A stretch of 22,031 bases of DNA from Prevotella sp. UBA2756 (GCA_002353205.1 DEJE01000052.1:1-22031); one strand, 5' to 3'; shown: positions 6,834 to 15,519, counted from the first letter of the stretch. Notes: generated from the letters alone by a model not told the origin. Numbers and translations are program-made.

Positions 6834-8792
6834 ATGCAAGATTATCTTCTGACAGATTTCCTGCCAACGACAAAGAAAGAGGTTGAACTGAGACATTGGG
6901 ACCAACTGGATGTCATTCTCTTTTCGGGTGATGCCTATGTGGATCATCCCGCATTTGGCGTGGCTGTCATCGGCAGGGTGCTGCTTGCACATGGCTATAA
7001 GGTTGCTATTGTGCCGCAACCCGACTGGCATGGTGACTACCGCGACTTCAAGAAGTTAGGGAAGCCTCGACTCTTCTTCGGAGTATCTCCTGGTTGCATG
7101 GATTCGATGGTCAACAAGTATACTGCCAACCGTCGGTTGCGATCTGAAGACGCATACAGCCCAGATGGTCGTCACGATTGTCGACCAGAATACCCTACAA
7201 TCGTCTACAGCAACATACTGCGAAAACTCTATCCCGACGTGCCCATCGTTCTGGGCGGTATAGAAGCATCGCTGAGAAGGCTTACACATTATGACTATTG
7301 GCAGGACAGGTTGCGGAAGTGTATTCTTTGCGATTCAAAGGCCGACATCATCAGTTATGGCATGGGCGAGAAAACCATCGTCCGCATAGCAGAAGAGCTC
7401 AGCAAAGGACGTCGTATTGACGAGCTGCGCGATTTGCCCCAGACCGTTTTCCTGACCTCTGCTGAAGGTGTTCCCGGAGGAATCGGAAGCGACGACATTG
7501 TGCTCCATAGTCATGAACGTTGCCTGGCCGACAAAAAAGCAGAGGCCGAGAACTACAGACACATTGAGGAACAGTCGAACATGATCCATGCCCGGAGGCT
7601 TCTTCAGGCTGTCGATGGTCAATATGTTGTAGTGAACCCTCCATATCCACCCATGACCACTGAGGAGCTCGATGCGTCGTTCGACTTGCCCTACACCCGA
7701 ATGCCACACCCTAAGTATAAAGGGAAACGCATTCCTGCATACGAGATGATTAAGCACTCGGTGAACATCCACCGGGGATGCTTTGGGGGGTGCGCTTTCT
7801 GCACCATTTCCGCCCATCAAGGAAAATTTATCGCTTGCCGATCGAAAGAAAGTATACTGAAAGAAGTGGAACAGGTCTCGCAAATGCCTGATTTCAAAGG
7901 CTACCTGTCTGACCTCGGCGGTCCTTCTGCCAATATGTATGGAATGAAAGGACGCAACACGGAGCTCTGCAGCAAGTGCAGGAGGCCGTCGTGCATTCAT
8001 CCGGCAATATGTCGCAACTTGAATACAGACCACAGCAAGCTTCTTGATATATACCACAGCGTGGACAGTCTCCCGCGTATCAAGAAAAGCTTCATCGGTA
8101 GCGGCGTTCGCTACGACTTGCTGCTTCACAACAGCAACGATGAAAAAGTCAATGATGCGGCACACACGTATATCCGGGAACTGATTTGCAAGCATGTCAG
8201 TGGTAGGTTGAAAGTAGCCCCCGAGCACACCTCGCAGAAAGTGCTTCAGCTCATGCGCAAACCTTCGTTCAGCTTGTTTGAGCGCTTCAAACGAATCTTC
8301 GACCGCATCAACACGCAAGAGAATCTTCATCAGCAGATCATACCATATTTCATCAGCAGTCATCCGGGGTGCGAAGAGGAAGACATGGCAGAGCTTGCTG
8401 TCATCACGAAGCACCTTGACTTCCATCTTGAACAAGTCCAAGACTTCACCCCCACCCCAATGACAATCGCCACCGAGATGTGGTATACGGGCTATAATCC
8501 GTATACGCTTGAACCCGTTTTCTCGGCAAAGACACAACGTGAAAAACTCGCACAAAGGCAGTTCTTCTTTTGGTATAAACCTGAAGAACGAACGAATATA
8601 GAGCGGGAACTACGACGGATAGGCCGACCGGACATCATCTCGGCTCTCTATTCACATACAGGAAAATCGGAACGGAAGAATGAGGAAATGTCTGACAACA
8701 GGCATCAGCCGAACAGACAAAGGTACGAAAGGAAGCAAGAACGTAACAATCAAGGTCATCGCCCAGGAAAGAGAAACACGAAACGGCCTTGA
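6834..8792 (+). CDS. ygiQ: YgiQ-family radical SAM protein
   Basis: This 652-residue protein belongs to the YgiQ (UPF0313) family of radical S-adenosylmethionine proteins, whose substrate is not settled. The [4Fe-4S] motif CxxxCxxC is CFGGCAFC, with Cys316, Cys320 and Cys323. The N-terminal part (about 10-300) has the conserved family blocks SGDAYVDHPAFG, PQPDWHGDYRDF and VLGGIEASLRR. After the radical SAM core, a second cysteine group (CSKCRRPSCIHPAIC, about 380-395) and the C-terminal region with PYFISSHPGCEEEDM and DFTPTPMTIATEMWYTG are also typical. The last 40 residues are a basic, Asn/Arg/Gln-rich tail that is probably disordered. It starts directly after the stop of the small unknown gene and seems to be the last gene of the run. 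Confidence 0.95.
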   Translation: MQDYLLTDFLPTTKKEVELRHWDQLDVILFSGDAYVDHPAFGVAVIGRVLLAHGYKVAIVPQPDWHGDYRDFKKLGKPRLFFGVSPGCMDSMVNKYTANRRLRSEDAYSPDGRHDCRPEYPTIVYSNILRKLYPDVPIVLGGIEASLRRLTHYDYWQDRLRKCILCDSKADIISYGMGEKTIVRIAEELSKGRRIDELRDLPQTVFLTSAEGVPGGIGSDDIVLHSHERCLADKKAEAENYRHIEEQSNMIHARRLLQAVDGQYVVVNPPYPPMTTEELDASFDLPYTRMPHPKYKGKRIPAYEMIKHSVNIHRGCFGGCAFCTISAHQGKFIACRSKESILKEVEQVSQMPDFKGYLSDLGGPSANMYGMKGRNTELCSKCRRPSCIHPAICRNLNTDHSKLLDIYHSVDSLPRIKKSFIGSGVRYDLLLHNSNDEKVNDAAHTYIRELICKHVSGRLKVAPEHTSQKVLQLMRKPSFSLFERFKRIFDRINTQENLHQQIIPYFISSHPGCEEEDMAELAVITKHLDFHLEQVQDFTPTPMTIATEMWYTGYNPYTLEPVFSAKTQREKLAQRQFFFWYKPEERTNIERELRRIGRPDIISALYSHTGKSERKNEEMSDNRHQPNRQRYERKQERNNQGHRPGKRNTKRP

Positions 8793-8820
8793 AAGGTTTA
8801 CATTTTTCTGTTTTGTAGCG

Positions 8821-8838
8821 ATGAAATCTTTCATTTTG
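8821..8838 (+). terminator. Weak AT-rich hairpin after ygiQ
   Basis: ATGAAA (8821-8826) and TTTCAT (8829-8834) form a 6-bp inverted repeat with only 2 nt between, followed by TTTT. Flanking AGC and GCT could extend it with internal mismatches. It may end the upstream transcription unit, but it is AT-rich and weak. Confidence 0.3.
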
Positions 8839-8881
8839 CTCTAATTTTGATGTGAAATATGTTAATCTTCACAAAAGAAGC

Positions 8882-8911
8882 CTTGCAAACCAAACATTTT
8901 TTGTAACTTTG
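8882..8911 (+). promoter_or_regulatory. Putative promoter of the XRE/cupin regulator gene
   Basis: TAACTTTG at 8904-8911 matches the Bacteroidetes -7 consensus TAnnTTTG. CTTG at 8882-8885, 18 nt upstream, is an imperfect -33 element. The leader to the ATG at 8963 is about 45 nt. Confidence 0.55.
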
Positions 8912-8962
8912 CGACTCAATTTCATGAATCTGATATAAAGATAATTAAAATCATTTTCTCAC

Positions 8963-9541
8963 ATGACTAATCATCATACCATTGTAGGCTTTAAGATTAA
9001 AGGTATCAGGGAATCAAAGAACATAACCGTTGAAGAAGTATCTGAGCGCAGCGGCTTGTCGGTGGAGCAAATCATTTCCATTGAGAACGATGAGTTCCTG
9101 CCCTCGTTAGGGCCGCTGATCAAAATAGCAAGGGCTCTGGGTGTAAGGCTTGGAACTTTTCTCGACGACAATGACGACTTAGGACCTGTTGTCTGTCGCG
9201 CTGAAGAGCGAAACGAAAGTATCAGTTTCTCCAATGGAACGTCTGATGCTCGCAAACACATGGAGTATCATTCGCTCGCCAAGCAGAAAGCGGGGCGTCA
9301 CATGGAGCCCTTCCTCATCGACATTCAGCCATCGGAAAAGAAAGATTTCAAGCTCTCTGCCCATGAAGGTGAGGAATTCATCTACGTCATGAAAGGAGAG
9401 ATAGAAATCGACTACGGCAAGGAAAAGTATATACTGAAGGAAGGAGACAGCATATACTATGATTCTATTGTTCAGCATCATGTGCATGGAGCTGAAAACA
9501 CTGTCGCTCAGATATTAGCTGTCGTCTACATACCGTTATAA
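8963..9541 (+). CDS. XRE-type transcription regulator with C-terminal cupin domain
   Basis: This 192-residue protein combines an N-terminal XRE/Cro-like helix-turn-helix (about 8-66, with ITVEEVSERSGLSVEQIISIE forming the two DNA-contacting helices) and a C-terminal cupin_2 domain (about 113-190). In the cupin, HEGEEFIYVMKGEIEI and GDSIYYDSIVQHHVHG supply His134, Glu138 and a His cluster at 172-175, suggesting a metal or small-ligand pocket. Proteins of this build usually repress or activate a neighbouring metabolic gene in response to a small molecule. Here the partner is the acyl-CoA ligase 83 nt downstream on the same strand. A palindrome at 9576-9591 lies between them. The ligand may be a fatty acid or acyl-CoA, which is inference from context only. 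Confidence 0.9.
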   Translation: MTNHHTIVGFKIKGIRESKNITVEEVSERSGLSVEQIISIENDEFLPSLGPLIKIARALGVRLGTFLDDNDDLGPVVCRAEERNESISFSNGTSDARKHMEYHSLAKQKAGRHMEPFLIDIQPSEKKDFKLSAHEGEEFIYVMKGEIEIDYGKEKYILKEGDSIYYDSIVQHHVHGAENTVAQILAVVYIPL

Positions 9542-9575
9542 TCGGCAGGAGATATCTGCAAACAACTTGCACGAC

Positions 9576-9591
9576 TTATTGTAAACAATAA
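9576..9591. promoter_or_regulatory. 16-bp palindrome between the XRE regulator and the acyl-CoA ligase
   Basis: TTATTGT and ACAATAA form a perfect 7-bp inverted repeat separated by AA. It consists almost only of A and T and has no following T-run, so it resembles an operator more than a terminator. It would suit binding by an XRE dimer, which is inference. Confidence 0.4.
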
Positions 9592-9624
9592 TATTTCAAC
9601 TCTTTATAATCATGATGAAGAGTT

Positions 9625-11376
9625 ATGCTTAAACATAAAGCATCTCAACACTTCAACCGCAACATGAACGAAAAAAACAAAGACGGCGCTGTGCGTCATT
9701 ACCCTGCAGAAGGAATACTCGACGGCTACTCGCTCTCAGAAAGAACACTTGGCGGCTGGCTCGAGCATTGGGCTAAAGAGACGCCCGACAAAGAATATAT
9801 CGTCTATTCCGACCGTGACCTGAGATTTACATGGAGTAAGTTTAATGAGCGGGTGGACAATCTGGCAAAGGGCTTGCTGGCCATCGGTGTGAAGAAAGGC
9901 TCCAACGTCGGAATATGGGCAACCAATGTGCCCGACTGGCTTACGTTCCTTTATGCAACAGCCAAGATTGGAGCCGTGCTTGTTACCGTGAACACTAACT
10001 ACAAGCAAAGTGAGCTAGAGTTTCTTTGCAAGGACTCAGATATGCACACCCTTTGTATCACCGACGGAACGTGGGAATGCGACTACGTCGACATGACCTA
10101 TAAGATGTTGCCGGAACTGAGGAACAGTGAGCGCGGTCGGCTACAAAGCAAAGCGTTCCCTTGCATGAAGAATGTCGTATATATCGGCATGGAGAAACAC
10201 AGAGGAATGTTCAACACAGCTGAACTGCTGCTCCTTGGCAGCAATATCGACGATGAGACACTGCTCGACGCCAAGAAGAACGTATCGTGTCATGATGTGG
10301 TCAACATGCAGTACACATCGGGAACGACAGGATTCCCGAAGGGTGTCATGCTCACTCACTACAACATAGCCAACGACGGATATTTCACCGGCGAGAATAT
10401 GGGCTTCACACAAGACGACAAGCTGTGCGTCTGCGTTCCGTTATTCCACTGTTTCGGTGTCGTGCTTGCCACGATGAACTGTCTGACGCATGGTTGCACA
10501 CAAGTGATGGTGGAAAAATTCGATCCTTTGCTCGTGCTGGCTTCTATTCACAAGGAAAGATGCACAGCCGTCTATGGCGTTCCCACCATGTTTATTGCCG
10601 AGCTGAACCATCCGATGTTTCCTATGTTCGACATGAGTTCGCTTCGCACAGGCATCATGGCAGGGTCTTTATGTCCAGTGGAGTTGATGAAACAAGTCAG
10701 CGAAAAGATGTTTATGACCATCACAAGTGTGTACGGGCTCACAGAAAGCTCACCGGGCATGACCCAAACATGCCTGGCCGACTCTTTCGAACAGCGTTGT
10801 ACAACCGTAGGACGTGATTTCCCATTTGTTGAGGTGAAAGTTATTGACCCCGAAACAGGAAAAGAATGCCCAGTAGGAGTGCAGGGAGAAATGTGCTGCA
10901 GAGGATTCAATGTGATGAAAGGTTATTATAAGAACCCGCAGGCAACAGCCGAGGTTATCGATGAGAATGGATTCCTGCATTCTGGCGATCTTGGCATCAA
11001 GGACGAGAATGGCTTCTATCGTATCACCGGACGCATTAAGGACATGATTATCCGTGGAGGCGAGAATGTTTACCCGCGTGAAATAGAAGAATTCCTCTAT
11101 CACATGCCGGGAATCAAAGACGTCCAGGTGGCAGCCGTGCCGTCGAAGAAATACGGCGAACAGGTTGGTGCCTTCGTCATCTTGCAAGAAGGAACCGAGA
11201 TGACTGCTGAAGACGTGCAAGACTTCTGCCGAGGTAAGATAGCACGATACAAGATTCCCAAGTACGTGTTCTTCATTGACGAGTTTCCAATGACGGGGTC
11301 TGGTAAAATCCAAAAGTTCAAGCTCAAAGAACTGAGTTTGAAACTTAGCCAACAAATGGGAATAGAAATCATATAG
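9625..11376 (+). CDS. AMP-binding acyl-CoA synthetase (fatty acid--CoA ligase type)
   Basis: This 583-residue member of the ANL superfamily activates a carboxylic acid with ATP to an acyl-adenylate and then to the CoA thioester. Core motifs are present: YTSGTTGFPKG at 230-240 (P-loop), VYGLTESSP (A5 block), HSGDLGIKDENGFYRITGR (A7/A8, hinge), GGENVYPREIEEF and GSGKIQKFKL, with Lys561 as the expected adenylation lysine. The sequence resembles the medium- and long-chain fatty-acid branch, but chain length cannot be read from it. Start choice is uncertain: ATG 9625 is preceded by a GAAGAG stretch, while ATG 9664 (MNEKNKDG) would remove 13 residues. No promoter is seen in the gap after the XRE gene, so co-transcription is likely. 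The context suggests feedback control of fatty-acid activation by its neighbour. Confidence 0.92.
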   Translation: MLKHKASQHFNRNMNEKNKDGAVRHYPAEGILDGYSLSERTLGGWLEHWAKETPDKEYIVYSDRDLRFTWSKFNERVDNLAKGLLAIGVKKGSNVGIWATNVPDWLTFLYATAKIGAVLVTVNTNYKQSELEFLCKDSDMHTLCITDGTWECDYVDMTYKMLPELRNSERGRLQSKAFPCMKNVVYIGMEKHRGMFNTAELLLLGSNIDDETLLDAKKNVSCHDVVNMQYTSGTTGFPKGVMLTHYNIANDGYFTGENMGFTQDDKLCVCVPLFHCFGVVLATMNCLTHGCTQVMVEKFDPLLVLASIHKERCTAVYGVPTMFIAELNHPMFPMFDMSSLRTGIMAGSLCPVELMKQVSEKMFMTITSVYGLTESSPGMTQTCLADSFEQRCTTVGRDFPFVEVKVIDPETGKECPVGVQGEMCCRGFNVMKGYYKNPQATAEVIDENGFLHSGDLGIKDENGFYRITGRIKDMIIRGGENVYPREIEEFLYHMPGIKDVQVAAVPSKKYGEQVGAFVILQEGTEMTAEDVQDFCRGKIARYKIPKYVFFIDEFPMTGSGKIQKFKLKELSLKLSQQMGIEII

Positions 11377-11394
11377 TTCAACCCTCTCTTTATT

Positions 11395-11442
11395 GAATTC
11401 CATCTTAATGATCTTAATCATGGATGGAATTCTATTCTTTTG
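11395..11442 (+). terminator. Hairpin terminator after the acyl-CoA ligase
   Basis: GAATTCCATC (11395-11404) pairs perfectly with GATGGAATTC (11423-11432). Inside it ATGAT (11408-11412) can pair with ATCAT (11417-11421). A T-rich tract (TATTCTTTTG) follows. It separates the fatty-acid unit from the arabinofuranosidase promoter, whose -33 box begins 20 nt later. Confidence 0.65.
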
Positions 11443-11451
11443 TTCATTTTC

Positions 11452-11490
11452 TTTGGTAGTTATCTTTTTTATTTGTACTTTTGCAAAAGT
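11452..11490 (+). promoter_or_regulatory. Promoter of the GH51 gene with overlapping palindrome
   Basis: TTTG at 11452-11455, a 20-nt spacer and TACTTTTG at 11476-11483 form an excellent Bacteroidetes promoter. The -7 box lies inside a perfect 14-bp palindrome, ACTTTTGCAAAAGT (11477-11490), a possible operator. The start site would fall just beyond it, giving a leader of about 45 nt before ATG 11536. Confidence 0.7.
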
Positions 11491-11535
11491 GTTCAACCTA
11501 CAATATTAATCTTTAACAATCATAAGACTATCAAC

Positions 11536-13125
11536 ATGAAGAAATTTCTCTTTACGGCGACTATCTCGCTCGCATTTGTTTTCAACGCACTTGCACAAGA
11601 TGCCACTGTTACAATCAACACAAAAAGTGGCACACAAAAGATTCCCAAAGAAATCTACGGACAGTTTTCCGAACATTTGGGATCATGTATCTATGGTGGA
11701 CTTTGGGTTGGTGAGAACTCTCCCATTCCCAACATCAACGGCTATCGAAAAGATGTCTTCGAAGCCCTGAAGGCGCTGAAAATTCCCGTGATGAGATGGC
11801 CGGGCGGCTGCTTTGCCGACGATTACCATTGGATGGACGGCATCGGTCCCAAAGAAAAACGCCCGTCGCTTCGCAACAATAACTGGGGCGGCACTATCGA
11901 AGACAACTCTTTCGGGACGCACGAATTCCTTAATCTCTGTGAAATGTTAGGATGCGAGCCATACATCAGCGGAAATGTGGGTAGTGGCACGGTGAAGGAA
12001 ATGGCTCAATGGGTGGAATACATGACATCTGACGGTGATACGCCGATGGCTCGTCTGCGCCGACAGAACGGACGCGAAAAGGCATGGCACGTGAAGTATT
12101 TCGGTATTGGCAATGAAGCATGGGGATGTGGTGGAAACATGACTCCCGAATATTACTCGAACGAGTTCAGGAAATTTAACACGTACCTTCGCAATCAAGG
12201 AAAGAATCGTCTTTACCGCATTGCTTCGGGTGCAAGTGACTATGATTACAACTGGACAAAAGTGCTGATGGAAAGTATCGGCCGGCAAATGAATGGCGTT
12301 TCATTACACTATTATACCTGCTCAGGCTGGAATGGTCCTAAGGGTTCTGCCCTCAATTTCGACAATGACCAGTATTATTGGGCATTGGGCAAGTGCTTGG
12401 AGATTGAAGAGGTCATCAAGAAGCATAAAGCTATTATGGACGAGAAAGATCCCGAAGGAAAGATAGGTCTTCTCGTCGACGAGTGGGGAACATGGTGGGA
12501 TGAAGAGCCGGGCACCATACCGGGACATCTCTATCAGCAGAATGCGCTCCGCGATGCTTTCGTAGCAGCTCTCTCTCTCAATGTCTTCCACAAATACACT
12601 GACCGCGTGAAGATGACCAACATCGCACAGGTGGTGAACGTACTTCAGTCGATGATTCTCACTGATCAGGAAGGAACGGGGCACATGGTGCTTACTCCCA
12701 CCTACCATGTGTTCGAAATGTACACTCCGTTCCAAGAGGCTACTTACATCCCCATCGATCTGAAGAGTGAGATCGTGCAAGTCAGCAAAGCTTATTTCAA
12801 AGAGAAAGAAGGTGCTGTCGATGCAGGATATCGCCCCTGCCCCATCCTATCGGCAACGGCTGCAAAGGCCACAGACGGCAGCATTGCTCTTGCCATCACC
12901 AATGTCAGTCTCGACAAGTCTAAGACTATCGAATTCAATATAGAAGGAGACAAGGTGAAGAACGTCAGCGGTCGCATACTCACGTCCAAGAAGGTCTCCG
13001 ACTATAATGACTTCAACCACCCGAACGTTGTTGCTCCTACCGTTTTCAAGGATGCCAAACTAAAGAATAATAAGCTCACGGTGAAGATTCCTGCCAAGAG
13101 TATCGTTGTGCTGAGCATCAAATAA
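11536..13125 (+). CDS. abfA: GH51 alpha-L-arabinofuranosidase, exported
   Basis: This 529-residue enzyme of glycoside hydrolase family 51 removes terminal alpha-L-arabinofuranose from arabinans, arabinoxylans and related oligosaccharides. The ATG at 11536 starts a clear signal peptide (MKKFLFTATISLAFVFNALA, cleavage near 20/21), so it is probably periplasmic. The upstream extension to 11440 would read through the promoter and is rejected. The GH51 core shows IYGQFSEHLG (36-50 region), MRWPGGCFADDYHW, the acid/base Glu194 in GIGNEAWG and the nucleophile Glu316 in LVDEWGTWW. The last 150 residues form the usual C-terminal beta-sandwich. It has its own strong promoter and precedes transketolase and RpiB, the enzymes that process the pentose after uptake. 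Length and motifs are normal for the family. Confidence 0.95.
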   Translation: MKKFLFTATISLAFVFNALAQDATVTINTKSGTQKIPKEIYGQFSEHLGSCIYGGLWVGENSPIPNINGYRKDVFEALKALKIPVMRWPGGCFADDYHWMDGIGPKEKRPSLRNNNWGGTIEDNSFGTHEFLNLCEMLGCEPYISGNVGSGTVKEMAQWVEYMTSDGDTPMARLRRQNGREKAWHVKYFGIGNEAWGCGGNMTPEYYSNEFRKFNTYLRNQGKNRLYRIASGASDYDYNWTKVLMESIGRQMNGVSLHYYTCSGWNGPKGSALNFDNDQYYWALGKCLEIEEVIKKHKAIMDEKDPEGKIGLLVDEWGTWWDEEPGTIPGHLYQQNALRDAFVAALSLNVFHKYTDRVKMTNIAQVVNVLQSMILTDQEGTGHMVLTPTYHVFEMYTPFQEATYIPIDLKSEIVQVSKAYFKEKEGAVDAGYRPCPILSATAAKATDGSIALAITNVSLDKSKTIEFNIEGDKVKNVSGRILTSKKVSDYNDFNHPNVVAPTVFKDAKLKNNKLTVKIPAKSIVVLSIK

Positions 13126-13152
13126 CAGAGTGCGATAACGATTGCAATACAG

Positions 13153-13209
13153 CCAAAGCCTCAGTTTGCTCATACCGTGTGCAACAGTATCCGCAACTTT
13201 AGGCTTTGG
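13153..13209 (+). repeat. Long-loop inverted repeat after the GH51 gene
   Basis: CCAAAGCCT (13153-13161) and AGGCTTTGG (13201-13209) are a perfect 9-bp inverted repeat with a 39-nt loop, located 28 nt after the GH51 stop. TATTTATATG follows. It may be an intrinsic terminator with an unusual loop or a leader structure of the transketolase mRNA. The rest of the 13126-13395 gap is AT-rich and holds no gene. Confidence 0.4.
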
Positions 13210-13289
13210 TATTTATATGTAAGTTGTTTATCAAGTCAAAAAATACTTAATAATCGAACGAAAAATAACGAAGAGTGAAAAATAATGAG

Positions 13290-13297
13290 TATATTTG
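13290..13297 (+). promoter_or_regulatory. Possible -7 promoter element for transketolase
   Basis: TATATTTG matches TAnnTTTG and lies 98 nt before the transketolase start. No TTTG is present 19-21 nt upstream, so the promoter is only half supported. An activator could replace the missing -33 contact. Confidence 0.4.
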
Positions 13298-13395
13298 CAG
13301 AATCAACAACTGCCCCTGAAGGCAGATGGTAGAATGCAGTATTTCTTTATTTATATTCCTTCAACTGTCAAGTAACGACTATTCTAAATTACATA

Positions 13396-15417
13396 ATGAT
13401 TATGAATGACAACAAAGTAATGAGCAGAGCAGCCGACAACATCAGAATCCTGGCTGCCGCTATGGTAGAAAAAGCAAAGTCGGGTCATCCCGGTGGTGCT
13501 ATGGGTGGTGCCGACTTCATCAACACACTCTATAGCGAGTTCCTCGTCTACGATCCCGAAAATCCTGAATGGGAAGGTCGCGACCGTTTCTTTCTCGATC
13601 CTGGGCACATGGCTCCCATGCTCTATAGCCAGCTGACACTTATCGGTAAGTACACGCTTGAAGACTTGAAGAACCTCCGTCAGTGGGGCTCTGTCACACC
13701 AGGACATCCCGAGCGCGAACTGGCTCGTGGCATCGAGAATACTTCAGGACCGCTCGGACAGGGACATACGTTTGCTGTCGGTGCCGCTATTGCAGCTAAA
13801 TTCCTCAAGGCTCGTCTGGGCGATGTGATGAATCAGACCATCTATGCCTACATTTCCGATGGAGGCGTGCAGGAAGAAATCTCTCAGGGCGCTGGTCGTA
13901 TAGCTGGCAATTTGGGGCTCGACAATCTCATCATGTTCTATGATGCCAACGACATTCAGCTCTCCACACGTACAGAAGTCGTCACATCAGAAGATACAGC
14001 CAAGAAATACGAGGCATGGGGATGGTATGTGCAGAAGATCGATGGTAATGATGTCGACCAGATTCGTGATGCTATTAAGAAAGCCCAGGCAGAGAAGGAA
14101 CGTCCGAGCCTGATTATTGGTCATTGCATCATGGGTAAGGGTGCTCGCAAGGCCGACGGCTCGAGCTACGAGAGCAACTGCGCTACCCACGGAGCTCCTC
14201 TCGGTGGCGATAACTTTGTGCAGACGATGAAGAATCTGGGAGCCGATCCCGAAAACCCATTCCAGATATTCCCCGAAGTAAAAGAGCTCTACGCCAAGCG
14301 TGCTGAAGAGCTGAAGAAGATTGTTGCTGATCGCTATGCTGCCAAGGACGCTTGGGCAAAGGCTAATCCTGACAAGGCAAAGCTTATGGAGGAATGGTTC
14401 AGCGGCAAGGCTCCTCAGATTGATTGGAGCAAGGTTCAGCAGAAGGCAGGTGCTGCCACTCGTGGTGCTTCTGCAACTGTGCTGAGCGTGCTGGCAGAGC
14501 AGGTTCCTAACATGATTTGTGCTTCCGCCGACTTGTCGAACTCTGATAAGACCGATGGTTTCTTGAAGAAGACTCACGACATCGTGCGTGGCGACTTCTC
14601 GGGCGCTTTCTTCCAGGCTGGTGTGGCCGAACTCACGATGGCTTGCTGCTGCATAGGTATGGCATTGCATGGTGGCGTAATACCCGCTTGCGGTACGTTC
14701 TTCGTATTCTCTGACTATATGAAACCTGCTGTTCGAATGGCTGCCTTGATGGAGCTGCCCGTGAAGTTCATTTGGACTCATGATGCCTTCCGCGTAGGCG
14801 AAGACGGTCCTACCCATGAGCCAGTAGAGCAAGAAGCACAGATTCGTCTGATGGAGAAGCTGAAGAACCACCACGGCCGTAACTCCGTGCTCGTGGTTCG
14901 TCCGGCCGATGCTGAAGAGACGACCGTCTGCTGGAAGATGGCAATGGAGAACACCTGCACACCGACGGCGCTCATCTTCTCGCGCCAGAATATCGACATG
15001 CTGCCCGAGGGTAACGACTACAGCCAGGCAGAAAAGGGAGCATACGTTGTTGCAGGAAGCGATGACGACTATGACGTAATCCTGTTGGCATCTGGCTCTG
15101 AGGTTTCGACACTTGAAGCTGGTGCCAAGCTACTGCGCGAAGACGGCGTGAAGCTGCGTGTGGTGAGTGTTCCTTCAGAGGGTCTCTTCCGCTCGCAGAG
15201 CAAGGAGTATCAGGAGAGTGTTCTCCCGGCAGCAGCCAAGAAGTTCGGTATGACAGCCGGTCTTCCTGTCACGCTTGAAGGTCTTGTCGGAGCCAACGGT
15301 AAGGTATGGGGAATGGAAAGCTTCGGCTTCTCTGCTCCTTACAAGGTGCTCGACGAGAAACTCGGCTACACTGGCGAGAACGTCTACAAGCAAGTAAAGG
15401 CTCTTCTGGCCGAATAA
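13396..15417 (+). CDS. tkt: Transketolase
   Basis: This 673-residue thiamine-diphosphate enzyme moves two-carbon units between ketose and aldose phosphates in the non-oxidative pentose phosphate pathway. The length is usual. SRAADNIRILAAAMVEKAKSGHPGG (9-33, cut here by His31) opens the protein. GPLGQG at 118-123 and SDGGVQEE at 154-161 belong to the ThDP/Mg region. GVAELTM holds the catalytic Glu that activates the cofactor, and THDAFRVGEDGPTHEPVEQ is the second-domain signature. SDGG in place of the more common GDG appears acceptable for the Bacteroidetes branch, from memory. ATG 13396 and ATG 13402 are both possible starts. It follows the GH51 gene and precedes rpiB, so together they would take arabinose-derived xylulose 5-phosphate into glycolysis. 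T-ending codons are more frequent here than in pfp or the receptor gene. Confidence 0.97.
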   Translation: MIMNDNKVMSRAADNIRILAAAMVEKAKSGHPGGAMGGADFINTLYSEFLVYDPENPEWEGRDRFFLDPGHMAPMLYSQLTLIGKYTLEDLKNLRQWGSVTPGHPERELARGIENTSGPLGQGHTFAVGAAIAAKFLKARLGDVMNQTIYAYISDGGVQEEISQGAGRIAGNLGLDNLIMFYDANDIQLSTRTEVVTSEDTAKKYEAWGWYVQKIDGNDVDQIRDAIKKAQAEKERPSLIIGHCIMGKGARKADGSSYESNCATHGAPLGGDNFVQTMKNLGADPENPFQIFPEVKELYAKRAEELKKIVADRYAAKDAWAKANPDKAKLMEEWFSGKAPQIDWSKVQQKAGAATRGASATVLSVLAEQVPNMICASADLSNSDKTDGFLKKTHDIVRGDFSGAFFQAGVAELTMACCCIGMALHGGVIPACGTFFVFSDYMKPAVRMAALMELPVKFIWTHDAFRVGEDGPTHEPVEQEAQIRLMEKLKNHHGRNSVLVVRPADAEETTVCWKMAMENTCTPTALIFSRQNIDMLPEGNDYSQAEKGAYVVAGSDDDYDVILLASGSEVSTLEAGAKLLREDGVKLRVVSVPSEGLFRSQSKEYQESVLPAAAKKFGMTAGLPVTLEGLVGANGKVWGMESFGFSAPYKVLDEKLGYTGENVYKQVKALLAE

Positions 15418-15437
15418 CATCAGGTTTAAATGAACGT

Positions 15438-15480
15438 CACGAACGGACACATGCGAGTAACATCGTGCTGTCCGTTCGTG
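15438..15480. repeat. Intercistronic 12-bp hairpin between tkt and rpiB
   Basis: CACGAACGGACA (15438-15449) and TGTCCGTTCGTG (15469-15480) are a perfect inverted repeat around a 19-nt loop. Only a short T-rich stretch (TCTTCATATTG) follows. It could attenuate transcription into rpiB or protect the 3' end of the transketolase message. Confidence 0.6.
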
Positions 15481-15519
15481 TCTTCATATTGACGAATAAG
15501 AATACCTATCAAAACGATT

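Noticed and set aside
6834..8792. YgiQ as part of a new radical SAM peptide-modification system with the small upstream gene as precursor
   Set aside because: YgiQ is a widespread family not known as a RiPP maturase. The 108-residue neighbour lacks a leader/core layout, a cysteine-rich or repeated core, and a transporter or protease.
11440..11535. Upstream extension of the GH51 protein
   Set aside because: It would run through the -33 and -7 promoter boxes and precede a standard signal peptide. The ATG at 11536 is much better.
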